NCBI GenBank assembly: GCA_051000345.1
Contig: JBPCOJ010000139.1
Location: 1-33,510 of the forward strand
Reading direction: 5' to 3'
DNA length: 33,510 nt
Source of the DNA: JBHENC01 sp051000345
Lineage (GTDB): Bacteria > Acidobacteriota > Blastocatellia > Pyrinomonadales > Pyrinomonadaceae
Shown piece by piece: positions 23,129-31,563 of this stretch (its first letter is position 1; every line of letters starts with the position of its first letter). Under the pieces are notes generated by a model. The model was given only the letters and a program-made list of their open reading frames with translations, did not search any database and had not been told where the DNA came from. Made by a program: the position numbers and the translations under genes.

Positions 23129-23947
23129 ATGCTCGAGGCATTGAAAAGCCATTGGCGGGAGTATCTGACGGAAGCCTGTGGACTCGCCGGTTTTATCGTT
23201 GGCGCAAGCTTGCTGACCACGCTGCTCGAACACCCCGACTCGCCCGTACAGCACATGATGGGACAGCAACCGTTGCTGCGCCGCGTTCCGCTCGGAATCA
23301 TCATGGGCGCGTATATCGCCGCAACTTTGTATTCGCCGTGGGGCAAGCGAAGCGGCGCGCACGTTAATCCGGCGGTGACCGTTTCTTTTTTATGGTTGGG
23401 AAAGATCAAACCTTGGGACGCTTTGTTCTACATGCTCGCGCAATTCGCCGGAGCAATCCTCGCCGCGCAAGCGATGGCGCTCGCGCTCGGCAAGCTGTAC
23501 GCTCATCCGTCTATTCATTACGTGACGACGATTCCGGGCGCGGGCGCAGATGCAGCCGCGCGCGCTTTCACGGCGGAATTCATTATCTCCTTCATACTCA
23601 TGTTCGTGGTTCTCGTCGCAATCAACTCCGAACGTCTGGAACGCTTCGCGGGCTTATTTGCGGGGCTTCTGATCGGAATTTATTTGATTGTGGAAGCGCC
23701 GTATTCGGGCATGAGCCTGAATCCGGCGCGCAGTTTCGGCTCGGCTCTCGCGGCGCGGCACTGGCTCGATTTGTGGGTTTATTTCACGGCTCCGCCGCTC
23801 GGGATGCTGCTCGCCGCAGAAGCTTACAGGTGGTTGAGAAAGGGTCGGCAAATAGCCTGCGCCCGGCTGCATCAGCGCAACGCTCGACGCTGCATTTTCT
23901 GCGACCACAAGGCAGCGCCGAACTATCCGAACGAAACCGCCGACTGA
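23129..23947 (+). CDS. MIP-family aquaporin/glycerol channel
   Basis: 272 residues, six membrane helices and both half-helix signatures: HVNPAVT with N80-P81-A82 and SLNPARS with N198-P199-A200-R201. The arginine after the second NPA is the selectivity-filter arginine. This is a water or small neutral solute channel of the inner membrane; some members pass hydrogen peroxide. After the last helix a 40-residue hydrophilic tail carries three cysteines and two histidines (CARLHQRNARRCIFCDHK), unusual for a channel and possibly a metal or redox site. The start at 23129 has only GGAAAC in front. A shared-type promoter motif lies about 80 bases upstream. Confidence 0.92.
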   Translation: MLEALKSHWREYLTEACGLAGFIVGASLLTTLLEHPDSPVQHMMGQQPLLRRVPLGIIMGAYIAATLYSPWGKRSGAHVNPAVTVSFLWLGKIKPWDALFYMLAQFAGAILAAQAMALALGKLYAHPSIHYVTTIPGAGADAAARAFTAEFIISFILMFVVLVAINSERLERFAGLFAGLLIGIYLIVEAPYSGMSLNPARSFGSALAARHWLDLWVYFTAPPLGMLLAAEAYRWLRKGRQIACARLHQRNARRCIFCDHKAAPNYPNETAD

Positions 23948-24066
23948 AAATATGAGATTCAAGAAACAACAAGAAATAAATAGGAGCACATCTAATGCTG
24001 TGTAATTTAAGTTTTGGTAAGTTGCCTCCAGCACAAGCATGGAGGATACAAATCAAGAAGGAGTAT

Positions 24067-24137
24067 GGCTTTAGCGAAAGGAGTTCGGCTAAAGCCGCTT
24101 GTTTTAGCTTATCCGATCCACTAGCTGAAGCTAGTGG
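24067..24137. repeat. REP-like pair of palindromes
   Basis: Two stem-loops lie in tandem: ggctttagc/gctaaagcc (24067-24096) and ccactagc-TGAA-gctagtgg (24118-24137). The GAA in the loop recalls the palindromes around the IS200-type TnpA at 1.2-1.7 kb. The gap 23948-24172 shows nothing else. Confidence 0.55.
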
Positions 24138-24172
24138 CAATTCATCAAATCTAAGAACTGAAATTACAATAG

Positions 24173-25293
24173 ACCTGTTGCGTGATAAGGCAGCCTAACG
24201 AAAGACAAAGCTGCCGCTCACATTGTTCAAGCTAAAGTTGCAACCCTGTTCTTTGAAAGATTCTGTCGTAGGCTCGTAAGTTGACTAAGCCCCCGACAAT
24301 GTTCATCGTCTGGTCGTAGTCCTCATCACGGTTACGATAGATGTCGGCTGCGATCCGGTACTTCTTGCGCCGTGAGAACGTATGCTCGATCTCAATGCGG
24401 GTGCTGCTGCGCAACCGATTGAGCTTTTTCTGTTCGCGCGTCAACGGATGATTACGCCGCGCTTTCTCATTGAGTCTGACTTCGAGGGGTAAGCCCATCG
24501 CGCTCATCCCATCAAAGCCACTGTCGCCATAGATGGTCACTCGATAGTCTTTGAACTCGGCGCACAGGGAGCGTGCCGCATGGTCATCCTTGAAGACTTT
24601 GAAATCATGTGCGCGCCCACCAAGCGACGGACTTTGGTCAATGATAATGCCCGAGGGTGTACCGATCACGATTTGCTTGAGAGTGTGCCGCTTCTTCTTC
24701 CCGGAGTAATCGCTTTTGCGGTTCCGGGGCGCTTTGGGTTTGCGCTTGGGCTGCTCCACGCCATCAATGATGAAGGAGAGTTCAGGATATGCTTGGCGCA
24801 ACTCTTCTAGTGAGCCGATGCGCTTTTTCCGCCGCTTCTGTTCTTTGTCAGCTAATGACAGTATTCGCTCTCTGGCTTTTTCCGGGAGAGGTAGCACGGC
24901 CTCGAAGACCGGACGCATCTGTTGAATCGAACGACAGATGACGCTTTTCTCTTCGGCGCAGAAGAGTAGTGTCATCAACTCTTGAGTCAGATAGAGACGA
25001 TAATAAAAGAGGAGCATCAACAAGCGATCAGAGAGCGGGTTGGCGAACTGCGCGCCGCCACCGATGCGGCGCCTTCGTCTTTTGCCGGTGCGGACGACTT
25101 TCCGCTTGCGCTTCTGTTCAAGTTTGCAGTAGACCTGCTCGAACTGCGGCAAGAGTCTGTCAAACTGATGGAAATTCATGCCCGTGACAGAGAGGAATAG
25201 TTTCGGCTTGCGACTCAGTTTGGTGTACAAGGACATCTGACGTTAGCTCCTGCGCTCAAACTTAGCTTGAGCAAGCCTTATCACGCAACAGGT
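24173..25293 (-). mobile_element. IS5-family insertion sequence, complete
   Basis: Perfect 19-bp terminal inverted repeats (acctgttgcgtgataaggc at 24173-24191, its complement at 25275-25293) enclose one full transposase gene; total 1121 bp. The inner right end has a gctcaa/ttgagc hairpin. I could not identify a convincing target duplication. The right end lies 22 bases before the DUF1223 start codon. Confidence 0.9.
24232..25236 (-). CDS. IS5-family DDE transposase (ISL2-like)
   Basis: 334 residues. The DDE_Tnp_4-type catalytic domain shows the first acidic region IIDGVEQPKRKPK with the conserved YSGKKKRHTLKQIVIG after it, the second IYGDSGFDGM, and the final IEIEHTFSRRKKYRI with the catalytic Glu. 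This is the ISL2/IS1381-like branch of IS5. The N-terminal 110 residues carry a basic stretch (KRKRKVVRTGKRRRRR) and a helical DNA-binding part. The frame is complete with a single start, so the element may still be active. Known for the group: cut-and-paste transposition with 2-3 bp duplications. Confidence 0.93.
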   Translation of the reverse strand: MSLYTKLSRKPKLFLSVTGMNFHQFDRLLPQFEQVYCKLEQKRKRKVVRTGKRRRRRIGGGAQFANPLSDRLLMLLFYYRLYLTQELMTLLFCAEEKSVICRSIQQMRPVFEAVLPLPEKARERILSLADKEQKRRKKRIGSLEELRQAYPELSFIIDGVEQPKRKPKAPRNRKSDYSGKKKRHTLKQIVIGTPSGIIIDQSPSLGGRAHDFKVFKDDHAARSLCAEFKDYRVTIYGDSGFDGMSAMGLPLEVRLNEKARRNHPLTREQKKLNRLRSSTRIEIEHTFSRRKKYRIAADIYRNRDEDYDQTMNIVGGLVNLRAYDRIFQRTGLQL

Positions 25294-25315
25294 TTAATGT
25301 ATTTAGGAGATTGCC

Positions 25316-26161
25316 ATGAAAATAATTTTGATGTTCTCAATGCTCGGAGCATCGCTGATTTGCGCGGTGCTGATTAATAACAAGGCGACTGATTCCAACG
25401 TCGCCGAAGTCCGGCAACCGGCGCGCGCTGCCGAAGCTAAAGCGGTTCCGGTGCTCGTCGAATTATTCACTTCCGAAGGATGTTCGAGTTGCCCGCCCGC
25501 CGATGAAGCGCTCACGCGGCTCGAACAAACGCAGCCCGTCGGCGGCGCGCAGATCATCGCGCTCGGACAGCATGTGGACTACTGGAACCGGCTCGGCTGG
25601 ACTGATCCTTTTTCGTCCGCGATGTTCAGCCAGCGGCAAAGCGACTACGCACGCGCCTTCGGTAAAGACGGCGTCTATACTCCGCAAATGATCGTTGACG
25701 GGCAAAAGGAATTTCCCGGCGGCAATATGAATCTCGCGCGCCGCGCCATCGACGAAGCGACAAAGACATCCAAAGCAAGCGTTGAACTCACACGCACAGA
25801 CACTGCGCAGGCGGCGAAAACAGACGCCGTGCCGCTGCAAGTTCGCGTCGGGAACATGCCTGCCATCAGCGCGGGCGACACGGCAGAAGTCATGCTGGCG
25901 ATCACGGAAAGCAATCTGCGCACGGACGTGCCGCGCGGAGAAAACGCCGGGCGCAGATTGCGTCATGCTTCGGTCGTGCGCCAGCTTCGCCCGCTCGGAA
26001 TCTTCGATCCGCAGCAAGGCAAAACATTCGCCGCCGCGCCCATCATCAACATCGGAAAGGGAGTAAAGCGCGAGCAGCTACATGCGGTGGTTTTCGTTCA
26101 GGAGCGCCTGAGCCGCCGCGTGCTCGGAGCGGCGATGATCGCATTAACATCATCAACCTGA
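25316..26161 (+). CDS. DUF1223 thioredoxin-like secreted protein
   Basis: 281 residues. A signal or anchor helix (IILMFSMLGASLICAVLI) is followed by the DUF1223 domain: VELFTSEGCSSCPPADEAL with C56/C59, HVDYWNRLGWTDPFS, YTPQMIVDGQKEFPG (the cis-Pro part of a thioredoxin-like fold) and a C-terminal beta-rich part. Members are thought to be thiol-redox proteins of the cell envelope, but the reaction is unknown. TTAGGAG precedes the start. Its promoter region is interrupted by an IS5-type element ending 22 bases before the ATG. A strong terminator follows the stop by 53 bases. Confidence 0.9.
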   Translation: MKIILMFSMLGASLICAVLINNKATDSNVAEVRQPARAAEAKAVPVLVELFTSEGCSSCPPADEALTRLEQTQPVGGAQIIALGQHVDYWNRLGWTDPFSSAMFSQRQSDYARAFGKDGVYTPQMIVDGQKEFPGGNMNLARRAIDEATKTSKASVELTRTDTAQAAKTDAVPLQVRVGNMPAISAGDTAEVMLAITESNLRTDVPRGENAGRRLRHASVVRQLRPLGIFDPQQGKTFAAAPIINIGKGVKREQLHAVVFVQERLSRRVLGAAMIALTSST

Positions 26162-26213
26162 CATTGCCGGCGATAGCTGACAACTCTTCACAATCTCTTT
26201 AATGCGACAACCG

Positions 26214-26255
26214 AAAAGCTGCCTGCGAAGGTTAATTCTTCGCAGGCAGCTTTTT
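26214..26255 (+). terminator. Intrinsic terminator after the DUF1223 gene
   Basis: A perfect 17-bp stem (26214-26230 with 26238-26254), 7-base loop, and flanking T/A runs on both sides. It ends the DUF1223 transcript and insulates the following DUF4331 leader. Confidence 0.92.
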
Positions 26256-26310
26256 GATGAACGTCATTTCTGACAGTCGCGCTTTTGTCATGTTTAATGT
26301 TCGCGCGGTT

Positions 26311-26336
26311 GGAATAAAGGCACGGGCGCGCGGCAT
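26311..26336 (+). promoter_or_regulatory. GGAATAA-N15-GNAT promoter motif (first DUF4331 gene)
   Basis: GGAATAAA with GCAT at the standard spacing, preceded by TT rather than CG. It lies after the DUF1223 terminator and about 300 bases before the DUF4331 start, so a long leader would result. No gene was recognised in 26256-26639. Confidence 0.45.
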
Positions 26337-26639
26337 ATACCGTGCAGAGTAGATGGTTAATTCAACTTGCACGCCGACGGCAGTTTGCCGCACGGCACGA
26401 TGCGCCGGAGCCTTACGCTTTTTCGCCATCGCGCGGCTTCGCAGCCTTCGGTTGTCCGGTTAAATTAACCATACGACTTCGTAACGGCACCTGATGTTTG
26501 GCTCCCCGCCAAAAAGGAAATCGCACAAGCGTCGTCACAACCCGTGTGAAACAATCGAGTGCCTGCTCATACAAGAGAGTGAGCGTTAGCCGAAGTGTGC
26601 CTGATTGTTTCGCCAGAAGAAAAGCAAGGAGCGAAAAGA

Positions 26640-28211
26640 ATGATGAACCAAAGGGTAAAAACCAGACAGGCGACGGCCTTCGCATTGATCCTGATTATGG
26701 TGGGGATAATGATTACACCGGGTATCAGTTTTGCCTCCAGCCACCGCGATTCCCCGTTTATCTCGGAAGACCCGGCGGCGGATAACACCGATGTCTACGC
26801 CTTCGTCAGCTACGAGCCGGAACGCGCGCAGTATGTCACGCTTATCGCCAACTTCGTCCCGCTGCAAGAACCGGCCAACGGGCCGAACTTCTACAAGCTC
26901 TCCGACTTCGTCAACTACGAAATCAATATCGACGTGGACGGCGACGCGCACGCGGATTTAACTTACCGCTTTCAGTTCAAAACGAGAATCGTCGATCCCG
27001 GCACGTATCTCTACAACACAAACACGATATTGCCGCCGCCCGTACCGGCTGACCCGACTTCGCAGTACGTTAATTTGAACCAGCCGCAAAGCTACACGCT
27101 CACGGAACTCGGTAAAGGCGCGCCGGGCAACGGCAAAACTTTGCTTGAGAACGTGCGCACCGCGCCGAATCGTCCCGGCCCGAAGTCAATCAATTTTACG
27201 GCTGTGGGACGCGGCGGAACCGCTGTGCAGGGCGACACCACCGCCGCCTACCAGAACCTCGCGCAGATGGCCGTTCACACCGCGCCCAACTCCGGCGGCT
27301 TGCGCTCCTTCGTCGGCCCGCGCGATGAAGGTTTCTATGTCGGGCTAGGGACAGCCTTCGACTTGATTAACCCGACTGCGCCCGGCGCTGACGGCACGAG
27401 CGGCTTCAACGTCTCGACGCTCGCCGTCGAAATTCCGAAGGCGCGTCTTAAAGCGGCGGGCGACACGGACGGCATCATCGGCGTCTGGGCGACTGCCAGC
27501 CGCACGCGTTTGCCCGTCTGCAATTCGCAATCGGGCGTCGGCCCGGGACCAAATCAGCCTTGCGATGTCTCCGTAGGCAATAACGGCGTCGGCACGCAGG
27601 TTTCGCGTCTCGCCAATCCGCTGTTCAACGAGTTCCTCGATCCGATCAAAGCGAAAGACCTTTACAACGCCACCGAGCCGTTCAAGGACGAAAAAAATAT
27701 CGCTCCGTACATTCTGAATCCGGCGACGGAGCAGGGGCCGAACACGCTCGTGCAACAGCTAAGAGAGTTTACCCGATGCACGGACACGACCAATCGTCGA
27801 GATCAGATTGCCTCATTTATGTTGGGCTATCCGGCTGGCATCGTGCGCGGCTTTCCCGGCAACCGTGAAACTCAAACTGCAAATCCCGCCATCGCAGACG
27901 AGATGCGTTTGAACTACAACATTCCGCCGAAGCCGTTCGGCGCGCAAGACAACAAAGGTGGATTGTTGAACGGCGACTACGCCGGATTCCCGAACGGGCG
28001 GCGCGTCGCAGACGATTCGGTAGACATTCTGCTGCGCTTGTGGGGCGGCGAATTGCAAACGGAGTTCGGTTCCACGGTTGACTGCGTGGGCGTGGCGTCG
28101 AGGCTGACGGACAACGTGGACGCCAACGACGTGCCGTTTCTGCCCGTCTTTCCGTATCTAGGACTGCCGCAGGAAGGCTTCAACCACACGCACACGCACA
28201 ATCAGCCGTAA
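26640..28211 (+). CDS. DUF4331 secreted protein, long form
   Basis: 523 residues from ATG 26640 (AAGGAG ten bases upstream; the frame is open to 26595 but without support). Signal peptide: ATAFALILIMVGIMITPGISFAS. The mature protein opens with the DUF4331 hallmark SSHRDSPFISEDPAADNTDVYAF, then FVNYEINIDVDGDAHADLTYRFQF, and ends with FGSTVDCVGVASRLTDNVDANDVPFLPVFPYLGLP and a His-rich tail (HTHTHNQ). DUF4331 proteins are exported and of unknown biochemical role, frequent beside ECF sigma genes. A second, shorter family member lies 3.4 kb downstream. Confidence 0.9.
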   Translation: MMNQRVKTRQATAFALILIMVGIMITPGISFASSHRDSPFISEDPAADNTDVYAFVSYEPERAQYVTLIANFVPLQEPANGPNFYKLSDFVNYEINIDVDGDAHADLTYRFQFKTRIVDPGTYLYNTNTILPPPVPADPTSQYVNLNQPQSYTLTELGKGAPGNGKTLLENVRTAPNRPGPKSINFTAVGRGGTAVQGDTTAAYQNLAQMAVHTAPNSGGLRSFVGPRDEGFYVGLGTAFDLINPTAPGADGTSGFNVSTLAVEIPKARLKAAGDTDGIIGVWATASRTRLPVCNSQSGVGPGPNQPCDVSVGNNGVGTQVSRLANPLFNEFLDPIKAKDLYNATEPFKDEKNIAPYILNPATEQGPNTLVQQLREFTRCTDTTNRRDQIASFMLGYPAGIVRGFPGNRETQTANPAIADEMRLNYNIPPKPFGAQDNKGGLLNGDYAGFPNGRRVADDSVDILLRLWGGELQTEFGSTVDCVGVASRLTDNVDANDVPFLPVFPYLGLPQEGFNHTHTHNQP

Positions 28212-28423
28212 GCACCGTTGATGATTTGCAACGTTAAAGTCTTGTCAGGCGAAGAAACATGCGCTGCTTCAAGCTCGACGCGCAGAGTATGCGATGCATG
28301 GGGAGACTGCGGTTCGGGTTTGTCGGGCGCAGCAAAATTTGCCTGACACTGATGGCCGGAGCGAATGACCAAATGTTCGTTCCGGCCTTTAGCTCTCTTG
28401 TTTGAACTCCGCCTTTATCAGCT

Positions 28424-29749
28424 ATGCGCAACAAAAAACGCCTCGTTCTAATCACGCTGCTCGTCACGCTGCTCTGCGGCTTCGCCGTCGTGTTCGGCAT
28501 TCAATTCATATCGAAACGCGCCCCGCAAACAACCATCGCGCAAGCGTTATCTGCCGCTGCGACAAGCGAACCGGCAATCCGTTCCGACCGGCAAATTCAG
28601 GCCGCGCAGAAGGCCATCGCACGCGCGCCCGCGAATCCCGACGGATACAATTTGCTTTCTGCCGCTTTTATGAAGAAGGCGCGTGAGACGGGAGATTTCG
28701 GCTTCAACAAACGCGCCGAGGCCGCGCTGCAACGCTCGTTCGAGCTATCGAAGCCCGCAGACAATTACGATGCGATTAAGTTGCAGGCCGCGCTTCTTCT
28801 CACCTATCACAAATTCAACGAAGCGCTCGAAGCAGCACGCCGCGCGCAACAGATGCGCCCGGAGGATTCCTTGAACTACGGCGCGATCACGGATGCGCTC
28901 GTCGAACTGGGTGATTACAGTGAAGCCTTCAAGTCCGCGCAGACGATGATGAATCTGCGCCCGAGCACTGCCTCTTATTCGAGAGTCTCTTACTTGCGCG
29001 AGTTGCAGGGCGATACGCGCGGCGCTATCGAAGCCATGCGCGCGGCGACGGAAGCGGCGGGCGATCCCGAGACGAGCGCATGGTGCCGCGTACACTTGGG
29101 CGATCTGCTGGCAAATGCAAATCAACTAAGCGCCGCCGAACATGAATACGACGGCGCGCTCTACGTCTTTCCCGATTATCATCTCGCGCTCGCCGCCAAA
29201 GCACGCGCGCGTCTCGCGGCGGGCGATGCGGAGGCAGCCGTCGGGTTCTATCAAAAATCTCTGGCGCGCGTGCCGCTGCCCGATACGGCGATTGCGCTCG
29301 GCGATCTCTACGCCAAGCTAGGCCGCACAGACGATGCGCGAAAACAATATGAGCTAATCGAATTGATCGAGCGCACAAGCGTTGCCAGCGGCACGTATTC
29401 ACGCACACTCGCGCTCTTTTATGCCGATCATGACATGAAGCTAGACGACGCGCTTCAGATTGCGCAAAGGGAGCGTGCGGCGCGCTCGGACATCTTTACC
29501 TGCGACGCGCTCGGTTGGGTGCTTTACAAAAAAGGCGATTTCGCGGGAGCCAAGGCAGCGAGCGACGAAGCCTTGCGGCTCGGCACGCGTGACGCAAGGC
29601 TTCATTACCACGCCGGAATGATTGCGCGCGCTCTCGGACATAAGCGGGAAGCGGCGATTAATCTGCAACTCGCGCTCAAACTAAATCCGTTCTTCGATGT
29701 TCTTCAATCGGATGTCGCGCGGCAAACCTTGCGCTCAATTACAGCCTGA
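28424..29749 (+). CDS. TPR-repeat protein with N-terminal membrane anchor
   Basis: 441 residues: N-terminal helix LVLITLLVTLLCGFAVVFGI (about 7-26), then about ten tetratricopeptide repeats, for example NPDGYNLLSAAFMKKARET, AALLLTYHKFNEALEAARRAQQMRPED, LNYGAITDALVELGDYSEAFKSAQ, AALALGDLYAKLGRTDDARKQYE and ALGWVLYKKGDFAGAKAASDEAL. The repeats face the periplasm, and the protein probably scaffolds partners. It follows the DUF4331 gene after 212 bases without a recognisable gene or terminator, and may be co-transcribed with it. TPR proteins recur beside DUF4331 genes as far as I recall, which suggests a joint function. Confidence 0.88.
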   Translation: MRNKKRLVLITLLVTLLCGFAVVFGIQFISKRAPQTTIAQALSAAATSEPAIRSDRQIQAAQKAIARAPANPDGYNLLSAAFMKKARETGDFGFNKRAEAALQRSFELSKPADNYDAIKLQAALLLTYHKFNEALEAARRAQQMRPEDSLNYGAITDALVELGDYSEAFKSAQTMMNLRPSTASYSRVSYLRELQGDTRGAIEAMRAATEAAGDPETSAWCRVHLGDLLANANQLSAAEHEYDGALYVFPDYHLALAAKARARLAAGDAEAAVGFYQKSLARVPLPDTAIALGDLYAKLGRTDDARKQYELIELIERTSVASGTYSRTLALFYADHDMKLDDALQIAQRERAARSDIFTCDALGWVLYKKGDFAGAKAASDEALRLGTRDARLHYHAGMIARALGHKREAAINLQLALKLNPFFDVLQSDVARQTLRSITA

Positions 29750-29770
29750 GCCGCTGCACGATGCACGTCG

Positions 29771-29796
29771 GGAATAAGAATCGCCTGATGACGCAT
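29771..29796 (+). promoter_or_regulatory. GGAATAA-N15-GNAT promoter motif (beta-barrel gene)
   Basis: CGGGAATAAG with GCATTAA at the standard spacing, 22 bases after the TPR gene stop. The start near 29805 would give a leader of about 48 bases before the beta-barrel gene. Confidence 0.6.
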
Positions 29797-29852
29797 TAAG
29801 GTGCTGAACATTATCGGATCGCACGCGCGCGAAATATAAAAAGGAGACAGCG

Positions 29853-30463
29853 ATGGCTTGTCATAATCAGTCAGGATTAAAAAAGAAAGTTCGTGGCTTT
29901 CTCGACAAAGCGCTCCAACAAACGAATGGAAAAATAAATCGGCGCAGTTGCTTGCTGCGAAGCGGCGTGCTGGCGATGTTCTTCGTGCTGCTCTGCGGGG
30001 TCTTTGCTGTGGCAGGCGCGCAGGAACCGCCGCCGCGAGTCGGCGGTCACGTCGGCATCGCGTTTCCCATCGTGACGCGCAGCGACGGGCGCACGACAAC
30101 AATCTCTGAAGATTTCATCGTCGGTTTTCCCGTCGGCATCGTCATCAGAAACAGCAGCCCATTCGCGTTCGATTTCGAGTTCGTGCCGACGATCAACAAT
30201 TCGCCGAGACAAGACGTGACGCTCACGGTGCATCCGGGCATTGTTTACGGCTTCAAGAAAAACTATACGGCAGGCATCCGCGCGGCGTTCGACATCGGCG
30301 CGGACGCTTACGGTTTCACGCCGCTTATTCAACGCAGCTGGAAGATTAAAGGCAACACCAAATATTTCGTCGAAGCCGACTTCCCCGTGCGCTTCCGGCA
30401 GCGGCCTATTTGCGCCGGACGACATCCGGCACGTTCACGGCACATTTCGGCGTGGCCTTTTAG
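29853..30463 (+). pseudogene. Outer-membrane beta-barrel protein, frameshifted near the end
   Basis: A basic N-terminus and signal helix (GVLAMFFVLLCGVFAVAGAQ) precede amphipathic strands such as VGGHVGIAFPIV, FAFDFEFVPTI, VTLTVHPGIVYGF, YTAGIRAAFDIGADAYGF and KYFVEADFPV. From about 30390 the reading frame turns into a basic, unbarrel-like tail that runs into the next gene (to 30524), whereas another frame reads TSGTFTAHFGVAF and stops at 30461-30463, a textbook last strand ending in Phe. One base seems missing around 30388-30400. The restored protein is about 203 residues. It may be a real mutation or a sequencing error. AAAGGAG precedes the start. Confidence 0.7.
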
Positions 30464-30508
30464 TCCCGCTGAAACGAAAAAGCGAATTACAGGCACGGAC
30501 TTGAAACG

Positions 30509-31300
30509 ATGCGGATTGAAGTAAACGGCACGACGCTGAACGTCTTTCAGCAATTCGCCAGCCGTAAGCCGCAGTCTACGATTGTTGCTCCGGCGCTCGT
30601 GTTTCTGCATTACTTCGGCGGCTCGTCGCGCGCGTGGTCGAAGGTTATCGGGGAGCTATCGAATGAATATTATTGCATCGCGCCGGACATGCGCGGCTTC
30701 GGCGATTCCGATGCAGCGCCGACGAATTATGCGGTAAGCGACTCGGTTGACGACGTCGCCGCATTGATCGACGCGCTGCGGCTAGAGCATTACGTTCTCG
30801 TCGGTCATTCGATGGGCGGAAAAATCGCGCTCTCCTTCGCCGCGAGACGCCCGCTTGGATTAAAGTCGCTGATACTCCTTGCTCCCTCGCCGCCTTCGCC
30901 CGAACCGATTCCAGACGACGAGCGCGCGCGCTTGCTCGCAACCTACGGTGAGCGCAGCGCCGCCGCCGACACCCTTGCGAAGATTACCGCGCAGCCGCTT
31001 CCACACGAATTATTAGAGCAGGCATTGAAGGATAATTTGCGCACCTCGCGCGCGGCGTGGACGGCATGGCTCGAACGCGGCAGCCGCGAAGACATCACAT
31101 CACAAACGTCGCAAGTGCATGTGCCTGTCCTCGTCGTCGCAGGCGCAAAGGACAAAGCGATGACGGCTGAACTGCTTCAGCGCGAAGTCGTGCGGCGCAT
31201 CGCGGGCGCGCGCCTGAAGTCCATACCCGCCGCCGGTCATCTGCTCCCGCTCGAAGCGCCGCAGGCGACGGCGAATTTAATTCGGAAGCATATTCAGTAA
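30509..31300 (+). CDS. Alpha/beta hydrolase
   Basis: 263 residues. Catalytic triad: S101 in VGHSMGG, D215 in AGAKDKAM, H243 in AAGHLLPLE; the HYFGGSSRAW loop near 34-43 supplies the oxyanion hole, and DMRGFGDSD the usual strand-4 segment. No signal peptide. This is a general esterase/lipase-type fold of the MhpC/BioH kind; the substrate is unknown. It begins 45 bases after the restored stop of the beta-barrel gene, and the frameshifted tail of that gene overlaps its start, so the shift may change coupling. Probably in one transcript from the promoter motif at 29771. Confidence 0.9.
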   Translation: MRIEVNGTTLNVFQQFASRKPQSTIVAPALVFLHYFGGSSRAWSKVIGELSNEYYCIAPDMRGFGDSDAAPTNYAVSDSVDDVAALIDALRLEHYVLVGHSMGGKIALSFAARRPLGLKSLILLAPSPPSPEPIPDDERARLLATYGERSAAADTLAKITAQPLPHELLEQALKDNLRTSRAAWTAWLERGSREDITSQTSQVHVPVLVVAGAKDKAMTAELLQREVVRRIAGARLKSIPAAGHLLPLEAPQATANLIRKHIQ

Positions 31301-31495
31301 TGGGATTTTAATAACGCAACAATAACGCGACAGCTTATTTCGCCGCACATGCTTGCGAAACGCGTATCGGCATCGCGGCTGAAATCAATCGCACGGCGTC
31401 GCCGCGTTTGCCGCATTGTCGCCTGAACCGCCTGATAGTCTTAGCTTGCCTGCTGTGACTTTGTAGTTAAAGGCAATGAATTTTCGTGCGGCGCG

Positions 31496-31521
31496 GGAAT
31501 AAATAGACCTCGCGCGAGGAT
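31496..31521 (+). promoter_or_regulatory. GGAATAA-N15-GNAT promoter motif (second DUF4331 gene)
   Basis: CGGGAATAAA with GGAT at the standard spacing; the predicted start near 31530 is about 35 bases before the gene. The rest of the 31301-31563 gap shows no gene. Confidence 0.6.
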
Positions 31522-31563
31522 TTCATACGCGAGGGCTCCATCAACAGAAAGGAATAAAAGAAA

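Noticed and set aside
22160..25293. MITE as a deletion derivative of the IS5-type element in the same window
   Set aside because: The ends share only a TGTTGC core; the terminal repeats differ in length and sequence, so another parent is needed.
26232..26429. Minus-strand open frame of 65 codons with a basic start
   Set aside because: Its stop lies inside the perfect terminator hairpin at 26214-26254 and it overlaps a promoter motif; no family resemblance.
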